A stretch of 22,903 nt of DNA from Acidobacteriota bacterium (GCA_016201185.1 JACQDG010000009.1:1-22903), one strand, 5' to 3'; shown: positions 1 through 7,218, counted from the first letter of the stretch. The notes: a model not told the origin generated them from the sequence alone. Program-made: numbers and translations.

Positions 1-27
1 TCCGCCACTCTTTGCACATCTGCCGCG

Positions 28-1008
28 CTACAGCTTCAGCAAGCGGGCCGTATTGCCACCCAGGATGTTGGCCCGGTCGGCCTCGGTGATCTGGAGCGAG
101 CGGATGCTCGAGAGCATCAGCTCCAGGCTCCCGATCTGGTGCGGGTAGTCGCTGCCGGCCAGGATGTGGTCGGCGCCGGCGAAGGCGATGGCCAGCTCGA
201 TGGCGCGCGGGTCGAAATTCACCGTGTCGTAGTAGAACTGTTTGAGGTATTCGCTGGGAGGCCGCGCGATGTTCACCCGGCAGTCCTTGAACGCCCGAAA
301 GCCCCGGTCCAGCCGCTCGGCCAGGTAGGGGATGGCCCCTCCGAGATGCGCCAAGACCCAGGTGATGCGGGGAAAGCGCTCGACGACGCCGGCGAAGATC
401 AGCCTGGCTGCCGCGAGCGTGGTATCGAACAGGAAGCCCACGAGCGGCATCAGCCAGTACTCCGACATGGCTTCCACGGCCAGGGGGTATGTCGGATGTA
501 TATATAACACCGCGCCCAGCTCGTTGGCTACTTCATACATAGGCCAGTAGGCCTGATCGGCCAGGGCCCTACCGTTTACGTTGCTGAAGAGCATGGCGCC
601 GCGCATGCCGAGCTTCTCCATCGCTCGCCGCAGCTCGGGAACGGCCCCCTTGGGATCGTTGAGCGGGAGCGTCGCCAGGGCGGTGAAGCGGCCTTTCTTC
701 GCCCGGACCATGGACGCCAGAGAATCGTTCACCTGGCTCGACATCCTGACGGCGAATTTCGGAGTTTCAATGTCGACGCCGGGCGAGGTGAATGTAAGAA
801 CCTGCGTGTCGATGCCGTGATCGTTCAGCACTTTTTCCCGATATTCGATGTCGCGATGGCCCGGGACAATGATGTTGATATCGCCGGGTGAATGGATCCA
901 GGGATTGCCCGCATCGTCCATGGTGACGCGGACGGCGCTCGGCCCCTTGCGCACGGCGTCCAGATAGACCTTGGGGTAGAAGTGGTTATGAAAATCAATG
1001 ATACGCAT
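28..1008 (-). CDS. ACMSD-like amidohydrolase (amidohydrolase 2 family)
   Basis: A 326-residue TIM-barrel metal hydrolase/decarboxylase of the amidohydrolase 2 group, which includes 2-amino-3-carboxymuconate semialdehyde decarboxylase. Seen: the N-terminal metal motif HNH (H7, H9), H171 in YIHP, H221 in LAHLGG and D287 in GSDYPH, in the family order and spacing, with length in the usual 300-340 range. The start is placed at ATG 1008 because residue 5 then opens the DFHNH strand. An open frame extends further upstream but its translation there is Ser/Arg-rich antisense of the permease. No signal peptide, so cytoplasmic. The first codons overlap the end of the upstream permease by 14 nt, suggesting translational coupling and a shared substrate, perhaps an amino-acid or aromatic derivative. 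Family call is firm; substrate is unknown. Confidence 0.88.
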   Translation of the reverse strand: MRIIDFHNHFYPKVYLDAVRKGPSAVRVTMDDAGNPWIHSPGDINIIVPGHRDIEYREKVLNDHGIDTQVLTFTSPGVDIETPKFAVRMSSQVNDSLASMVRAKKGRFTALATLPLNDPKGAVPELRRAMEKLGMRGAMLFSNVNGRALADQAYWPMYEVANELGAVLYIHPTYPLAVEAMSEYWLMPLVGFLFDTTLAAARLIFAGVVERFPRITWVLAHLGGAIPYLAERLDRGFRAFKDCRVNIARPPSEYLKQFYYDTVNFDPRAIELAIAFAGADHILAGSDYPHQIGSLELMLSSIRSLQITEADRANILGGNTARLLKL

Positions 1009-2368
1009 GAGTGACTGCTCCTTTTTCGGCGCCTTTGCGCGCCCAGAAATAATAGACCGGCAGACCGGCCACGACCAGCAGGAGGCCCGCCGCGCATCCG
1101 ACCGGATTGGCTGCAATCTGGTTGAAGACGATGACGAAAGTGGAAGCGACGAAAAGGAGCGGAAGGACCGGATAGCCCCAGGCGCGGGTGGAAGGAGCGT
1201 AGCCCGCCCGGCGGCGCAGCCGGAACACGCCAATCGTCATCAAGGCGAAGAAAATCCATTCCGTGTAAATCACTCTGGTAAAGAGGTCGCGATAGGTGCC
1301 GGTAGCGACCAGCACGGACGACCAGATCGCTTGCAGCAGGATGGCGAAGTGCGGCGTTTTGAACCGTGGGTGGATGGCGCCCATCCAGCGGAACGCCAGG
1401 CCGTCCTGCGCCATGGCATAGTAGACCCGCGGCGCGGCCAGGATGGTTCCGCTAAGCATGCCGAAGGCCGACACGATGACGAGCCCGGAGATGACCGCAG
1501 CGCCTTTGGATCCCACGAGCATATTAGCGGCGTCGGCGGCGATTCGCGTCGATCGGATGACTTGCTGCAACGGCAGCACGTACAGGTAGGCGGTGTTCAG
1601 GCCTATATAGCAAACGGTAACGACCAGGATACACAGCATGAGCGCGCGCGGGATAGTGACCTCCGGGTTGCGGGTTTCCTCCGCCGCGTAGGTTACGATG
1701 TGCCACCCGCCAAAGGTAAACAAGCCGGCCGTGACCGCCAGCGACAGCGCGCGCAACGTCAGATCGGCTTTGACGGGAGCCGCCTCTGCCACCAGCCGGG
1801 CGTGAGCCGAGGAACCGAGCGCGAAAAACAGGACGAAGAGCAGCCCGATGGCGAGAACCTTGGCGGCCGTGAGCAAAGCCTGCAAAGTGCTGCCCTGCTT
1901 GACGCCAATGTAGTTGATGGCCGATAGCACCAGGATGGCGGCAATAGCGACCGCCTTGACGCCGTAGTCTCCCAGAGACGCGAAAAATCCCACATAGCGG
2001 GCAAAGATGACCGCAACGGCGCCGATGATTCCCGAGTGCATGCTCCAGAACATGGCCCAGCCCCACAGGAAGCCCATGGCAGGCGAATAGCTCTCTTTGA
2101 GAAAGACATAGACGCCGCCGGTCTGGGGAAAGGCCGAAGCGAGTTCGGCGCAGACGGTAGCGCCGGCGAAGGTCAGAAGGCCGGAGAGCAGCCAGACCAG
2201 CAACATGCCGGAGAGGCTGGGCACGAGGCGGCTGATTTCCGACGGCTGGACAAAGATGGTGGCGCCGATAATCGTGCCGACGACCATCGCCGACGCATGC
2301 GGCAATCCCATGGAGCGAACGAGCGTGGGGCGTGTGGCGGGTTGGGGCAACAGGCGGGATTCTACCAT
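995..2368 (-). CDS. APC-family amino-acid permease
   Basis: A 457-residue polytopic inner-membrane transporter of the amino acid-polyamine-organocation superfamily. Seen: the TM1 signature GTIIGATIF near residue 31, the PQTGGVYVFLKE loop typical of TM3 in this superfamily, then about 12 hydrophobic segments. The start is placed at ATG 2368. An open frame runs upstream to 2755, but that part lacks membrane character and reads through repeat copy A, so it is not coding. A weak GAGAG lies about 10 nt before the ATG. The 3' end overlaps the amidohydrolase start, so the two form an uptake-plus-catabolism pair. It most likely imports an amino acid or amine by proton symport or exchange; specificity cannot be read from sequence. 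Confidence 0.9.
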   Translation of the reverse strand: MVESRLLPQPATRPTLVRSMGLPHASAMVVGTIIGATIFVQPSEISRLVPSLSGMLLVWLLSGLLTFAGATVCAELASAFPQTGGVYVFLKESYSPAMGFLWGWAMFWSMHSGIIGAVAVIFARYVGFFASLGDYGVKAVAIAAILVLSAINYIGVKQGSTLQALLTAAKVLAIGLLFVLFFALGSSAHARLVAEAAPVKADLTLRALSLAVTAGLFTFGGWHIVTYAAEETRNPEVTIPRALMLCILVVTVCYIGLNTAYLYVLPLQQVIRSTRIAADAANMLVGSKGAAVISGLVIVSAFGMLSGTILAAPRVYYAMAQDGLAFRWMGAIHPRFKTPHFAILLQAIWSSVLVATGTYRDLFTRVIYTEWIFFALMTIGVFRLRRRAGYAPSTRAWGYPVLPLLFVASTFVIVFNQIAANPVGCAAGLLLVVAGLPVYYFWARKGAEKGAVTHAYH

Positions 2369-2413
2369 AGGGTTGTCTCTCGAAAGGCCGGTGGGCGGCG
2401 TGGCGTGGCGAAA

Positions 2414-2610
2414 GGACGCGAGGCGTCCGAAAACGGGATTGGCTTTGTTTGGCAAAAAAATGTTTTTGAGGAGGCAACCTCTTTTGCTTTGAGGCCAGTG
2501 AAGCCATGGATCCATGATAGCGGCAGGTTCGAGGGGCGCACGGCCCCAGGGCGGTAAGTGGCTGGAAGCGGAGGCGGAATTTTCTGGGACTGGCGGTGAA
2601 CGGGGATTCG
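2414..2610 (+). repeat. Dispersed intergenic repeat, copy A
   Basis: This fills most of the 369-bp gap between the permease and mazE. It matches copy B (19319-19500) in the same orientation. Shared parts are a CCGAAAA block, a T-rich block ending in GCAAAAAAATGTTTT (B 19352-19366; A 2452-2466), and an ungapped stretch of about 90 nt (A 2511-2600, B 19402-19491) in which I count 52 of 90 identical bases, including CATGATA, AAGTG and GTGAA at identical spacing. Copy A has hairpins at 2414-2428 (GGACGC/GCGTCC, 3-nt loop) and around 2533-2547 (GGGGC/GCCCC). No coding frame is plausible. It may be a degenerate mobile repeat or a structured RNA. Confidence 0.6.
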
Positions 2611-2673
2611 GGTTCAGGGAATAGGAGGCCGGCACCATCGAGGTGCGGAGTTGCAGAATCGCTGACTGAAAGG

Positions 2674-2714
2674 TGTATCTTCTTTGTAGATACATGCCCC
2701 GGCGATCGCCGGGG
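2674..2714 (+). promoter_or_regulatory. Tandem palindromes upstream of mazE (putative operator)
   Basis: Two dyads sit just upstream of the mazE start. The first is TGTATCT/AGATACA (2674-2680 and 2688-2694, 7-nt spacer). The second is a perfect 18-bp palindrome CCCCGGCGATCGCCGGGG at 2697-2714. MazE-type antitoxins bind such dyads to repress their own operon, so this is a likely autoregulatory operator. AAGGAG (from 2726) precedes the mazE ATG at 2738. A -35-like TTGCAG lies at 2651-2656, but the -10 is not convincing. Confidence 0.5.
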
Positions 2715-2737
2715 ACGAATCGCTCGAAGGAGTTGGT

Positions 2738-2980
2738 ATGAAGGTCGCCGTTCAACGATGGGGAAACAGCTTGGCTGTGCGGATCCCGAAGGCCATCGCA
2801 GTGGAGTCGGATCTCAATGACGGTGTGTTCGTGGACTTAAAGCTGGTCGGGGGGAAGGTTGTTCTCGTGCCTCTGCGCGTTCGCCGGTACAACTTGGGCG
2901 CGCTTCTGGCAAAGGTGAAAGCTGACAACCTCCACCACGAAGCGGAAACCGGCAATCCCGTGGGTAAAGAGCCATGGTGA
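2738..2980 (+). CDS. mazE: MazE/AbrB-type antitoxin
   Basis: An 80-residue protein with an N-terminal swapped-hairpin AbrB/MazE DNA-binding domain. Seen: RWGNSLAVRIPKAIA at residues 7-21, the hallmark of MazE/SpoVT-AbrB antitoxins, followed by a short basic and acidic tail that in this family binds and neutralises MazF. It has a strong Shine-Dalgarno, AAGGAG about 7 nt before ATG. Its last codons overlap the start of the MazF-like frame by 7 nt (ATG 2974, TGA 2978-2980), the usual MazE-MazF coupling. The operator-like palindromes immediately upstream fit autoregulation. Because the partner toxin lacks its middle, this antitoxin may now be an orphan or may cross-talk with the second MazF at 11670. 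Confidence 0.85.
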   Translation: MKVAVQRWGNSLAVRIPKAIAVESDLNDGVFVDLKLVGGKVVLVPLRVRRYNLGALLAKVKADNLHHEAETGNPVGKEPW

Positions 2981-3180
2981 GGCATTGGGCGCCTGAGCGT
3001 GGCCAGGCGATCTGGATTGACATGAACCTGCAAGCCGTCCATGAGCAAATGGGGCGTCCGGCGCTGGTGCTATCTCCCGTCGCTTATAACCGGGCGCGGA
3101 GATCGGCATTGATCTGCAGTCTTCCCGATGCCGCCGTGGAAGAGGCGCTAGGGAAGCTGGGCACGCTGCTACAGGCCTGA
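2974..3180 (+). pseudogene. mazF: MazF toxin with internal deletion
   Basis: A 68-residue in-frame remnant of a MazF/PemK endoribonuclease, normally about 110 residues. Seen: the N-terminal core (RGQAIWIDMN, then GRPALVLSPVAYN at 27-39) aligns to MazF strands 1-3, and the C-terminal LPDAAVEEALGKLGTLLQ matches the final MazF helix, but the roughly 40 residues between are absent. R28, equivalent to catalytic R29 of E. coli MazF, remains. The segment with the conserved threonine (T52 in E. coli) and the later strands is lost. No stop or frameshift is present, so a short protein could still be made, but RNase activity is unlikely. It overlaps mazE by 7 nt. Alternatives are a sequencing or assembly deletion, or a small antitoxin-binding decoy. 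Confidence 0.65.
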
Positions 3181-3259
3181 TCCTCTCGCAACATCGCGGT
3201 GGGGCAAATGGCCGCCAGAGCAGCCCCCGGCGGGGGAGGAGATCGCCGCCGACGCAAAG

Positions 3260-3275
3260 CCGGAGGTCGCTCCGG
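3260..3275. other. Inverted repeat in the mazF-fitA gap
   Basis: CCGGAG and CTCCGG pair around a GTCG loop, the clearest structure in the 138-bp gap between the mazF remnant and the next antitoxin. There is no T-tract after it on either strand, so it is only a possible terminator or operator. Confidence 0.3.
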
Positions 3276-3306
3276 CGCCCCGATGTGCAATCATTGATAG
3301 CAGTGG

Positions 3307-3312
3307 TACAAT
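3307..3312 (+). promoter_or_regulatory. -10 box for the fitA-vapC operon
   Basis: TACAAT matches the sigma-70 -10 consensus at 5 of 6 positions. It ends 6 nt before the ATG at 3319, so a transcript starting 7 nt after the box would begin at the A of the start codon. No Shine-Dalgarno lies between. This suggests a leaderless mRNA. No clear -35 hexamer is visible. Confidence 0.45.
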
Positions 3313-3318
3313 AAATCC

Positions 3319-3567
3319 ATGGCCAGTATTATCATCCGCCGGCTGGAAGATGCCACCAAGGAGCGGCTCCGGATCCGCGCTTCTCACCATGGCCGCTCCA
3401 TGGAGGAGGAAGCTCGCGAGATCCTGAAGGTGGCTCTCACCGGTAAAGGGGCCACCGAGCGAAACTTGGCGGAATCGATCCGGCGGCGTTTTGCCGCACT
3501 TGGGGGAGTGGAGCTTGCCGATCTGCCTCGTCAACCGATGCGCCGGCCCCCGAACCTCAGCAAGTGA
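3319..3567 (+). CDS. FitA/VapB-like ribbon-helix-helix antitoxin
   Basis: An 82-residue antitoxin of the FitA type. Seen: the N-terminal Arc/MetJ ribbon-helix-helix (ASIIIRRLEDATKERLRIRA, then HGRSMEEEAREILKVAL), in which the strand residues contact DNA and the helices dimerise. The C-terminal tail, including RFAALGGVEL, would wrap the partner PIN toxin. Its stop overlaps the toxin GTG start by 4 nt (GTGA at 3564-3567), the common antitoxin-toxin junction. The start at ATG 3319 has no Shine-Dalgarno but has a -10 box directly before it. The operon is probably autorepressed by the antitoxin-toxin complex. Confidence 0.87.
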   Translation: MASIIIRRLEDATKERLRIRASHHGRSMEEEAREILKVALTGKGATERNLAESIRRRFAALGGVELADLPRQPMRRPPNLSK

Positions 3568-3986
3568 TCATTCTGGACACGAACGTCCTCTCGGAGGTGA
3601 TGAGGCCCTTCCCGACGGAGGAGGTGCTCCGCTGGTTGGCAACACAACCAGCTTCCAGGTTGTTCACAACGACGATCACTCAAGCCGAGATCCTGTATGG
3701 ACTCGAACTTCTGCCGAGAGGGAAGCGGCGCGCGGCTTTCGAGTCCGCCGTGGAGGCGATGTTTGAGGAGGATTTTGCCGATCGCATTTTGCCATTCGAT
3801 AGCGATGCGGCCCGCGTGTTCCCGCAGATCGCCGCGTCGCGCCGGGCGTTAGGACGCCCCATCACGCAGTGGGACGCGCAGATCGCCGCTATCGCCCGTT
3901 CCCGTGGCGCGGTGCTGGCGACTCGCAATACCGGGGATTTCGAGCATTGTGGCATCACTGTGTTGAACCCGTGGGGGGCCCCATAA
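3564..3986 (+). CDS. vapC: PIN-domain toxin, VapC/FitB type
   Basis: A 140-residue PIN-domain endoribonuclease toxin. Seen: D5 in ILDTNVLSE, E42 in QAEILYG, D104 in QWDAQIAAIARSRG, and TRNTGDFEHCGI near 120-131, which together give the acidic metal site and the FitB-specific C-terminal block. All key acids are present and the length is normal, so the toxin looks functional. It starts with GTG at 3564, overlapping the antitoxin stop. By family knowledge it cleaves tRNA or other RNA with Mg2+/Mn2+ when released from its antitoxin; the specific target cannot be told. A weak hairpin (CCGCT/AGCGG, 3991-4007) follows and might end the transcript. Confidence 0.9.
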   Translation: MIILDTNVLSEVMRPFPTEEVLRWLATQPASRLFTTTITQAEILYGLELLPRGKRRAAFESAVEAMFEEDFADRILPFDSDAARVFPQIAASRRALGRPITQWDAQIAAIARSRGAVLATRNTGDFEHCGITVLNPWGAP

Positions 3987-4143
3987 AGAGCCGCTTTCGC
4001 CGAGCGGAAGGCCATTCCCAACGGCGGTGAGCCGGCAGCCGGGCGCGGCGTGGATGCGGGCGATCGGCGGTTCATAAGGCGACGGTCTTGCCCTCTTCGC
4101 GGCCGGGGTATAAAATCAACCCCATCTCTTTCTGGAGGAGAAC

Positions 4144-4569
4144 ATGGGAAAAATCAACTGGGGCCGGGTGATCCTGGGCGGGCTGCTGGCCGGCCTGGTG
4201 ATCAACGTTTTTGAGATTGTCCTGAACACCATGATCATAGCGAAGGACATGGAGGCTGCCATGGCCGCTCTCAATCGAAAGGTGGGCGGCGAGCAAATTG
4301 CCATGTTCTCACTATGGGGTTTCCTGGTAGGCATTTTTGCGGTGTGGTTGTACGCCGGGCTCCGCCCACGCTACGGCGCAGGACCGAAAACGGCCATGAT
4401 GGCCGGGTTCTCCGTTTGGATCCTGGGCTATCTGCTGGCCGCCGTTACGCCGCTCGCGCTCCAGCTCTTCCCGACCAACCTCATGGCCATCGGTTTGGCT
4501 GTGGGCCTGGTGGAAGTGGTAACCGGAACCACGCTCGGCGCCTGGCTCTACCGGGAGGCCGCATCGTAG
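4144..4569 (+). CDS. Small four-helix membrane protein of unknown function
   Basis: A 141-residue integral membrane protein. Seen: four hydrophobic segments at about residues 8-28, 52-71, 84-105 and 113-135, each rich in Gly/Ala/Leu, with a short polar loop (KDMEAAMAALNRKVGGE) between the first two. The start at ATG 4144 is preceded by GGAGGAG at the usual distance, and a TATAAA -10-like box lies at 4109-4114. I do not recognise a named family; similar short proteins are generally annotated as hypothetical membrane proteins. It stands alone, with about 90 bp before the next gene. Confidence 0.8.
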   Translation: MGKINWGRVILGGLLAGLVINVFEIVLNTMIIAKDMEAAMAALNRKVGGEQIAMFSLWGFLVGIFAVWLYAGLRPRYGAGPKTAMMAGFSVWILGYLLAAVTPLALQLFPTNLMAIGLAVGLVEVVTGTTLGAWLYREAAS

Positions 4570-4657
4570 GCCGGCCGGAAGAGCCTTGCTGCACGCGGGC
4601 CCTGGCGAACGCTGGGCGTGCTAGCGATCCCTGCGGTATGATCGTCGCTTGAACGCT

Positions 4658-4858
4658 ATGGAGCCCGAGCCGAAGCGCGATCTAAGCGAGCCGGCGGATA
4701 CCACGGACACCGGCGGCTTCCTCGCCGACTTCTGGCTCTTCCTCCGCCACAACAAGAAGTGGTGGCTCACCCCGATCATCGTCCTGTTGCTGGGCTTGGG
4801 CGTCCTGATTGTTTGGGGCGGTTCGGGCGCGGCGCCCTTCATTTACTCCGTGTTTTAG
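4658..4858 (+). CDS. DUF5989 family small membrane protein
   Basis: A 66-residue protein matching the DUF5989 pattern: an acidic, disordered N terminus, an amphipathic FLADFWLFLRHNKKWW block near 27-40, one transmembrane helix (PIIVLLLGLGVLIVW) and the terminal signature APFIYSVF. I chose ATG 4658; an in-frame TTG at 4649 would add three residues. A TATGAT box lies at 4637-4642. In other genomes this family usually sits beside SxtJ-like membrane proteins, carbamoyltransferases and SGNH hydrolases in polysaccharide or export gene sets. Here only the SGNH gene follows, 10 nt downstream. Molecular role is unknown. Confidence 0.8.
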   Translation: MEPEPKRDLSEPADTTDTGGFLADFWLFLRHNKKWWLTPIIVLLLGLGVLIVWGGSGAAPFIYSVF

Positions 4859-4868
4859 CCCGCGCGTC

Positions 4869-6026
4869 ATGAGCGTCACGCGCAAGCTCTTCTATTCCCT
4901 TCTCACGCTCTCTCTTTTCTTCCTGGCCATCGAAGGCACAGCCCGCGTCCTCTGGCGACGCCTGGAGGCCCGCGCTTTTGAGGAGCGCCGGGAGCGGGGC
5001 GCGGCCGTGTTGAGAAATGACGCCGTCAACTACCTTCGGGAGCCCAGCGGCATCTACGGCTACGCCTTGCGGCCGCACGCGCAAGCCGGAGCCGTTTACA
5101 TCAACGGGCAAGGTTTTCACCAGCGGGACGAGATCCCGCTGGCGCGCCGGCCCGGCTTTCTACGCGTCATCTGCCTGGGCGAATCCACCACTTTCGGCAG
5201 CAGCGTGGACAATAATTACCCCGCCTACCTGCGAAGAATCCTGGAGTCCAACGGCCGCGGCTTCACCGGTTACGAGGTCATCAACGCCGGAGTGCCGGGC
5301 TGGGTGAGCGACCAGATCGCGCTGCGGGCGGAGCACGAACTGGCGGCCTACAAGCCCGATGCCGTTATTCTCTACGTCGGCTGGAACGACTTCCAGTCCT
5401 ACAACCCCCTGGCCGCGCCGCCAGCGGTCTCCTATTTCGAGCATGCCTACGGGGGCTCGAAATGGAAACAGTATGCCGCCTCCTGGCTGAAATCCGTGGC
5501 TCTGTTATCCGCTTTGTATCATTCGCGGCGGCCGGACCCGGAGCTCTCGCCGGGCTATACCCCCGGGAGCGGCGGCAATCCGCCAGAAAAGTGTTACCGC
5601 TTCCTGCTCGCGAGCCTGGACCAGATCGCCGCGAGCTTCCGACTCGCCAACCCGAACGTGAAGATCTTCGTCTGCACGCTGGTAGGCCGCTGGCCCCACG
5701 GTCCTCCGGAAGAGTGGGCCCACATTCCCCCGGTGTGGTGGATGAAGCAGGGCAATATCGGCCCCGGGCAGGCCGCCGAATTCGTCCGCCGCCTGAACGA
5801 CCGGTTGCGCGCGTTTGCCCGCAGCCGCGGCCTTCCTCTGATCGATCTGGCCGCCGCATTCGAGAACCTGGACCGTTCCCGCCTGCTGTGGGACTGGGCC
5901 CACATGTACGAGGACGGCTACGAGTTGATGGCTTGGAACCTGTCCTCGGCTATGCGGAAGGCCGGAGTGGTTCAGGGCGAGCCAAGCCCCAGGGAAGCGG
6001 AACTAATCGCTAAGTATCAGCATTAG
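4869..6026 (+). CDS. Membrane-anchored SGNH/GDSL hydrolase
   Basis: A 385-residue esterase or acyl-transfer enzyme of the SGNH fold. Seen: an uncleaved-looking N-terminal anchor (residues 6-22, LFYSLLTLSLFFLAIEG) placing the enzyme outside the inner membrane; block I CLGESTTFG with nucleophile S106; block II NAGVPGW (139-145); block III GWNDF with N173; and the C-terminal DWAHMYEDGYELMA with D342 and H345 completing the triad. The start is ATG 4869, giving a clean anchor; there is no good Shine-Dalgarno, so translation probably depends on the DUF5989 gene 10 nt upstream. It probably removes or transfers acyl groups on an envelope polysaccharide. Its stop codon overlaps that of the convergent gene. 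Confidence 0.85.
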   Translation: MSVTRKLFYSLLTLSLFFLAIEGTARVLWRRLEARAFEERRERGAAVLRNDAVNYLREPSGIYGYALRPHAQAGAVYINGQGFHQRDEIPLARRPGFLRVICLGESTTFGSSVDNNYPAYLRRILESNGRGFTGYEVINAGVPGWVSDQIALRAEHELAAYKPDAVILYVGWNDFQSYNPLAAPPAVSYFEHAYGGSKWKQYAASWLKSVALLSALYHSRRPDPELSPGYTPGSGGNPPEKCYRFLLASLDQIAASFRLANPNVKIFVCTLVGRWPHGPPEEWAHIPPVWWMKQGNIGPGQAAEFVRRLNDRLRAFARSRGLPLIDLAAAFENLDRSRLLWDWAHMYEDGYELMAWNLSSAMRKAGVVQGEPSPREAELIAKYQH

Positions 6027-7213
6027 CTACGGCAGTGCTGGGATTCCTTCGGGGCGCGGTAGCGCACGTCAAGTTCCGGAGTTTGTCGCCAGTGGCCTGT
6101 GGCCCTGGCGAGCAGGCAGCTTTCGAGCACGCCGCTCACCAGCAGTGTCCGCTCCACCGGGAACGGCGCCCGGCCGGTCTCGAACATCTCCTCGATCTTG
6201 CTTACCAGGCAGGCCGAATAGGTCACATTGGGGTTGGGGGGCAGAAAAAACTGCGTCGAGGGAATGCCGGGCATCCCCCGGACCCACGCCGCGAAAGTGA
6301 AATCCTGCACCGCCCCGTTCAACATCAGCAGCGTCGTCTTCAGCCCGTCCCGGTGCCCGATAAAGTACGCCACCGGTTCCTTCACCAGCTTCGGCAGCTC
6401 GCCGCTGCCCACCAAATCCTGCGTCCGGCCGTCCTGGATGGTCAGCCCCTGGGGCGTGTCGCTGCGGGAAAGCGCGGCGGTGAGCAGCTCCTTTGACCAG
6501 CGCCCCAGCTCCCCGGCCTTCCACACGGCGTCGCCCTCGATCATCTCGACGACCTTCACGCCGGTCTCGCCTCCCTTGCGCCGCTCGATCATGCATTGCA
6601 TGGCCTCGAGAGCGTGGTAATCCGACGCGTCGGATCCGCCCACGCCGACCATCAGCGCGTTCTCGATCTCGCAATCGAGCGGCAGCTCGAGGTCCGGCAG
6701 CCGCCACGTAACCGGCAGCGAGGAGCCTGCCAGCATGGGAAACCCGAGCCGCCGCGAAGCCTCTACCATCCACTTCGCCTGCGCGAAGCTGTAGGAAAGA
6801 TGCTTGTCGTTGTAAACGGGAACGGCACGCCGGTCCTTCTCGAAGACCTCCACGCACTGCTGGAAAAATTCGTAGCGCGGGTACAGGATCTGGCCGAGCT
6901 CGTTGCGCGGATAGTCGCCGTGCTCGCCGATGATCAGCACGGCGTCCACTGCCAATTTCTCGCCGCCGCAGCGCAGCGCCTCGGCGATGGTGGGATAAAC
7001 CGTGAAGCCGAATTCCCGGGCCCGCTCGGCGCTCTGGTCGCCTTTCGGCTTCTGGTCCACGTATAGAGAAACGACTTTCATGTTCGGCCGGCGCCATTTT
7101 CCCTGGCGCGGATAGCCCACCAGAAACCGGTCCCCGAAGTGCTGCGCGTGCGACAGGTAGGTGTAGATCGTCGCGATGACGGCAATGCGCTTGGGAGGTG
7201 TTTCCGGGCTCAT
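6023..7213 (-). CDS. Uncharacterised Gfo/Idh-fold-like protein, cytoplasmic paralogue
   Basis: A 396-residue protein, clearly paralogous to the next gene upstream. Shared blocks: IATIYTYLSHAQH at the N terminus, PTIAEAL, a VLIIGEHGDYP strand-turn, GQILYPRYEFF, NDKHLS, AGSSLPVTWR, ERRKGGETGVK, LLMLNGAVQDF and PVERTLL. The order beta-strand, TIAEAL, hydrophobic strand, NDKHLS resembles the nucleotide-binding half of Gfo/Idh/MocA oxidoreductases (PTxxEAL ... EKP), but the GxGxxG loop is missing, so NAD(P) binding is doubtful. It has no signal peptide, unlike its partner. It lies 5 nt downstream of the partner, so both are co-transcribed. Function unknown; an exported or cytoplasmic sugar-modifying role would be a guess. 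Confidence 0.8.
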   Translation of the reverse strand: MSPETPPKRIAVIATIYTYLSHAQHFGDRFLVGYPRQGKWRRPNMKVVSLYVDQKPKGDQSAERAREFGFTVYPTIAEALRCGGEKLAVDAVLIIGEHGDYPRNELGQILYPRYEFFQQCVEVFEKDRRAVPVYNDKHLSYSFAQAKWMVEASRRLGFPMLAGSSLPVTWRLPDLELPLDCEIENALMVGVGGSDASDYHALEAMQCMIERRKGGETGVKVVEMIEGDAVWKAGELGRWSKELLTAALSRSDTPQGLTIQDGRTQDLVGSGELPKLVKEPVAYFIGHRDGLKTTLLMLNGAVQDFTFAAWVRGMPGIPSTQFFLPPNPNVTYSACLVSKIEEMFETGRAPFPVERTLLVSGVLESCLLARATGHWRQTPELDVRYRAPKESQHCRS

Positions 7214-7218
7214 GCGGG

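Noticed and set aside
2369..2755. In-frame N-terminal extension of the permease by 129 codons
   Set aside because: It reads antisense through repeat copy A and across the mazE operator and start, has no membrane or family similarity, and the APC fold begins right after ATG 2368.
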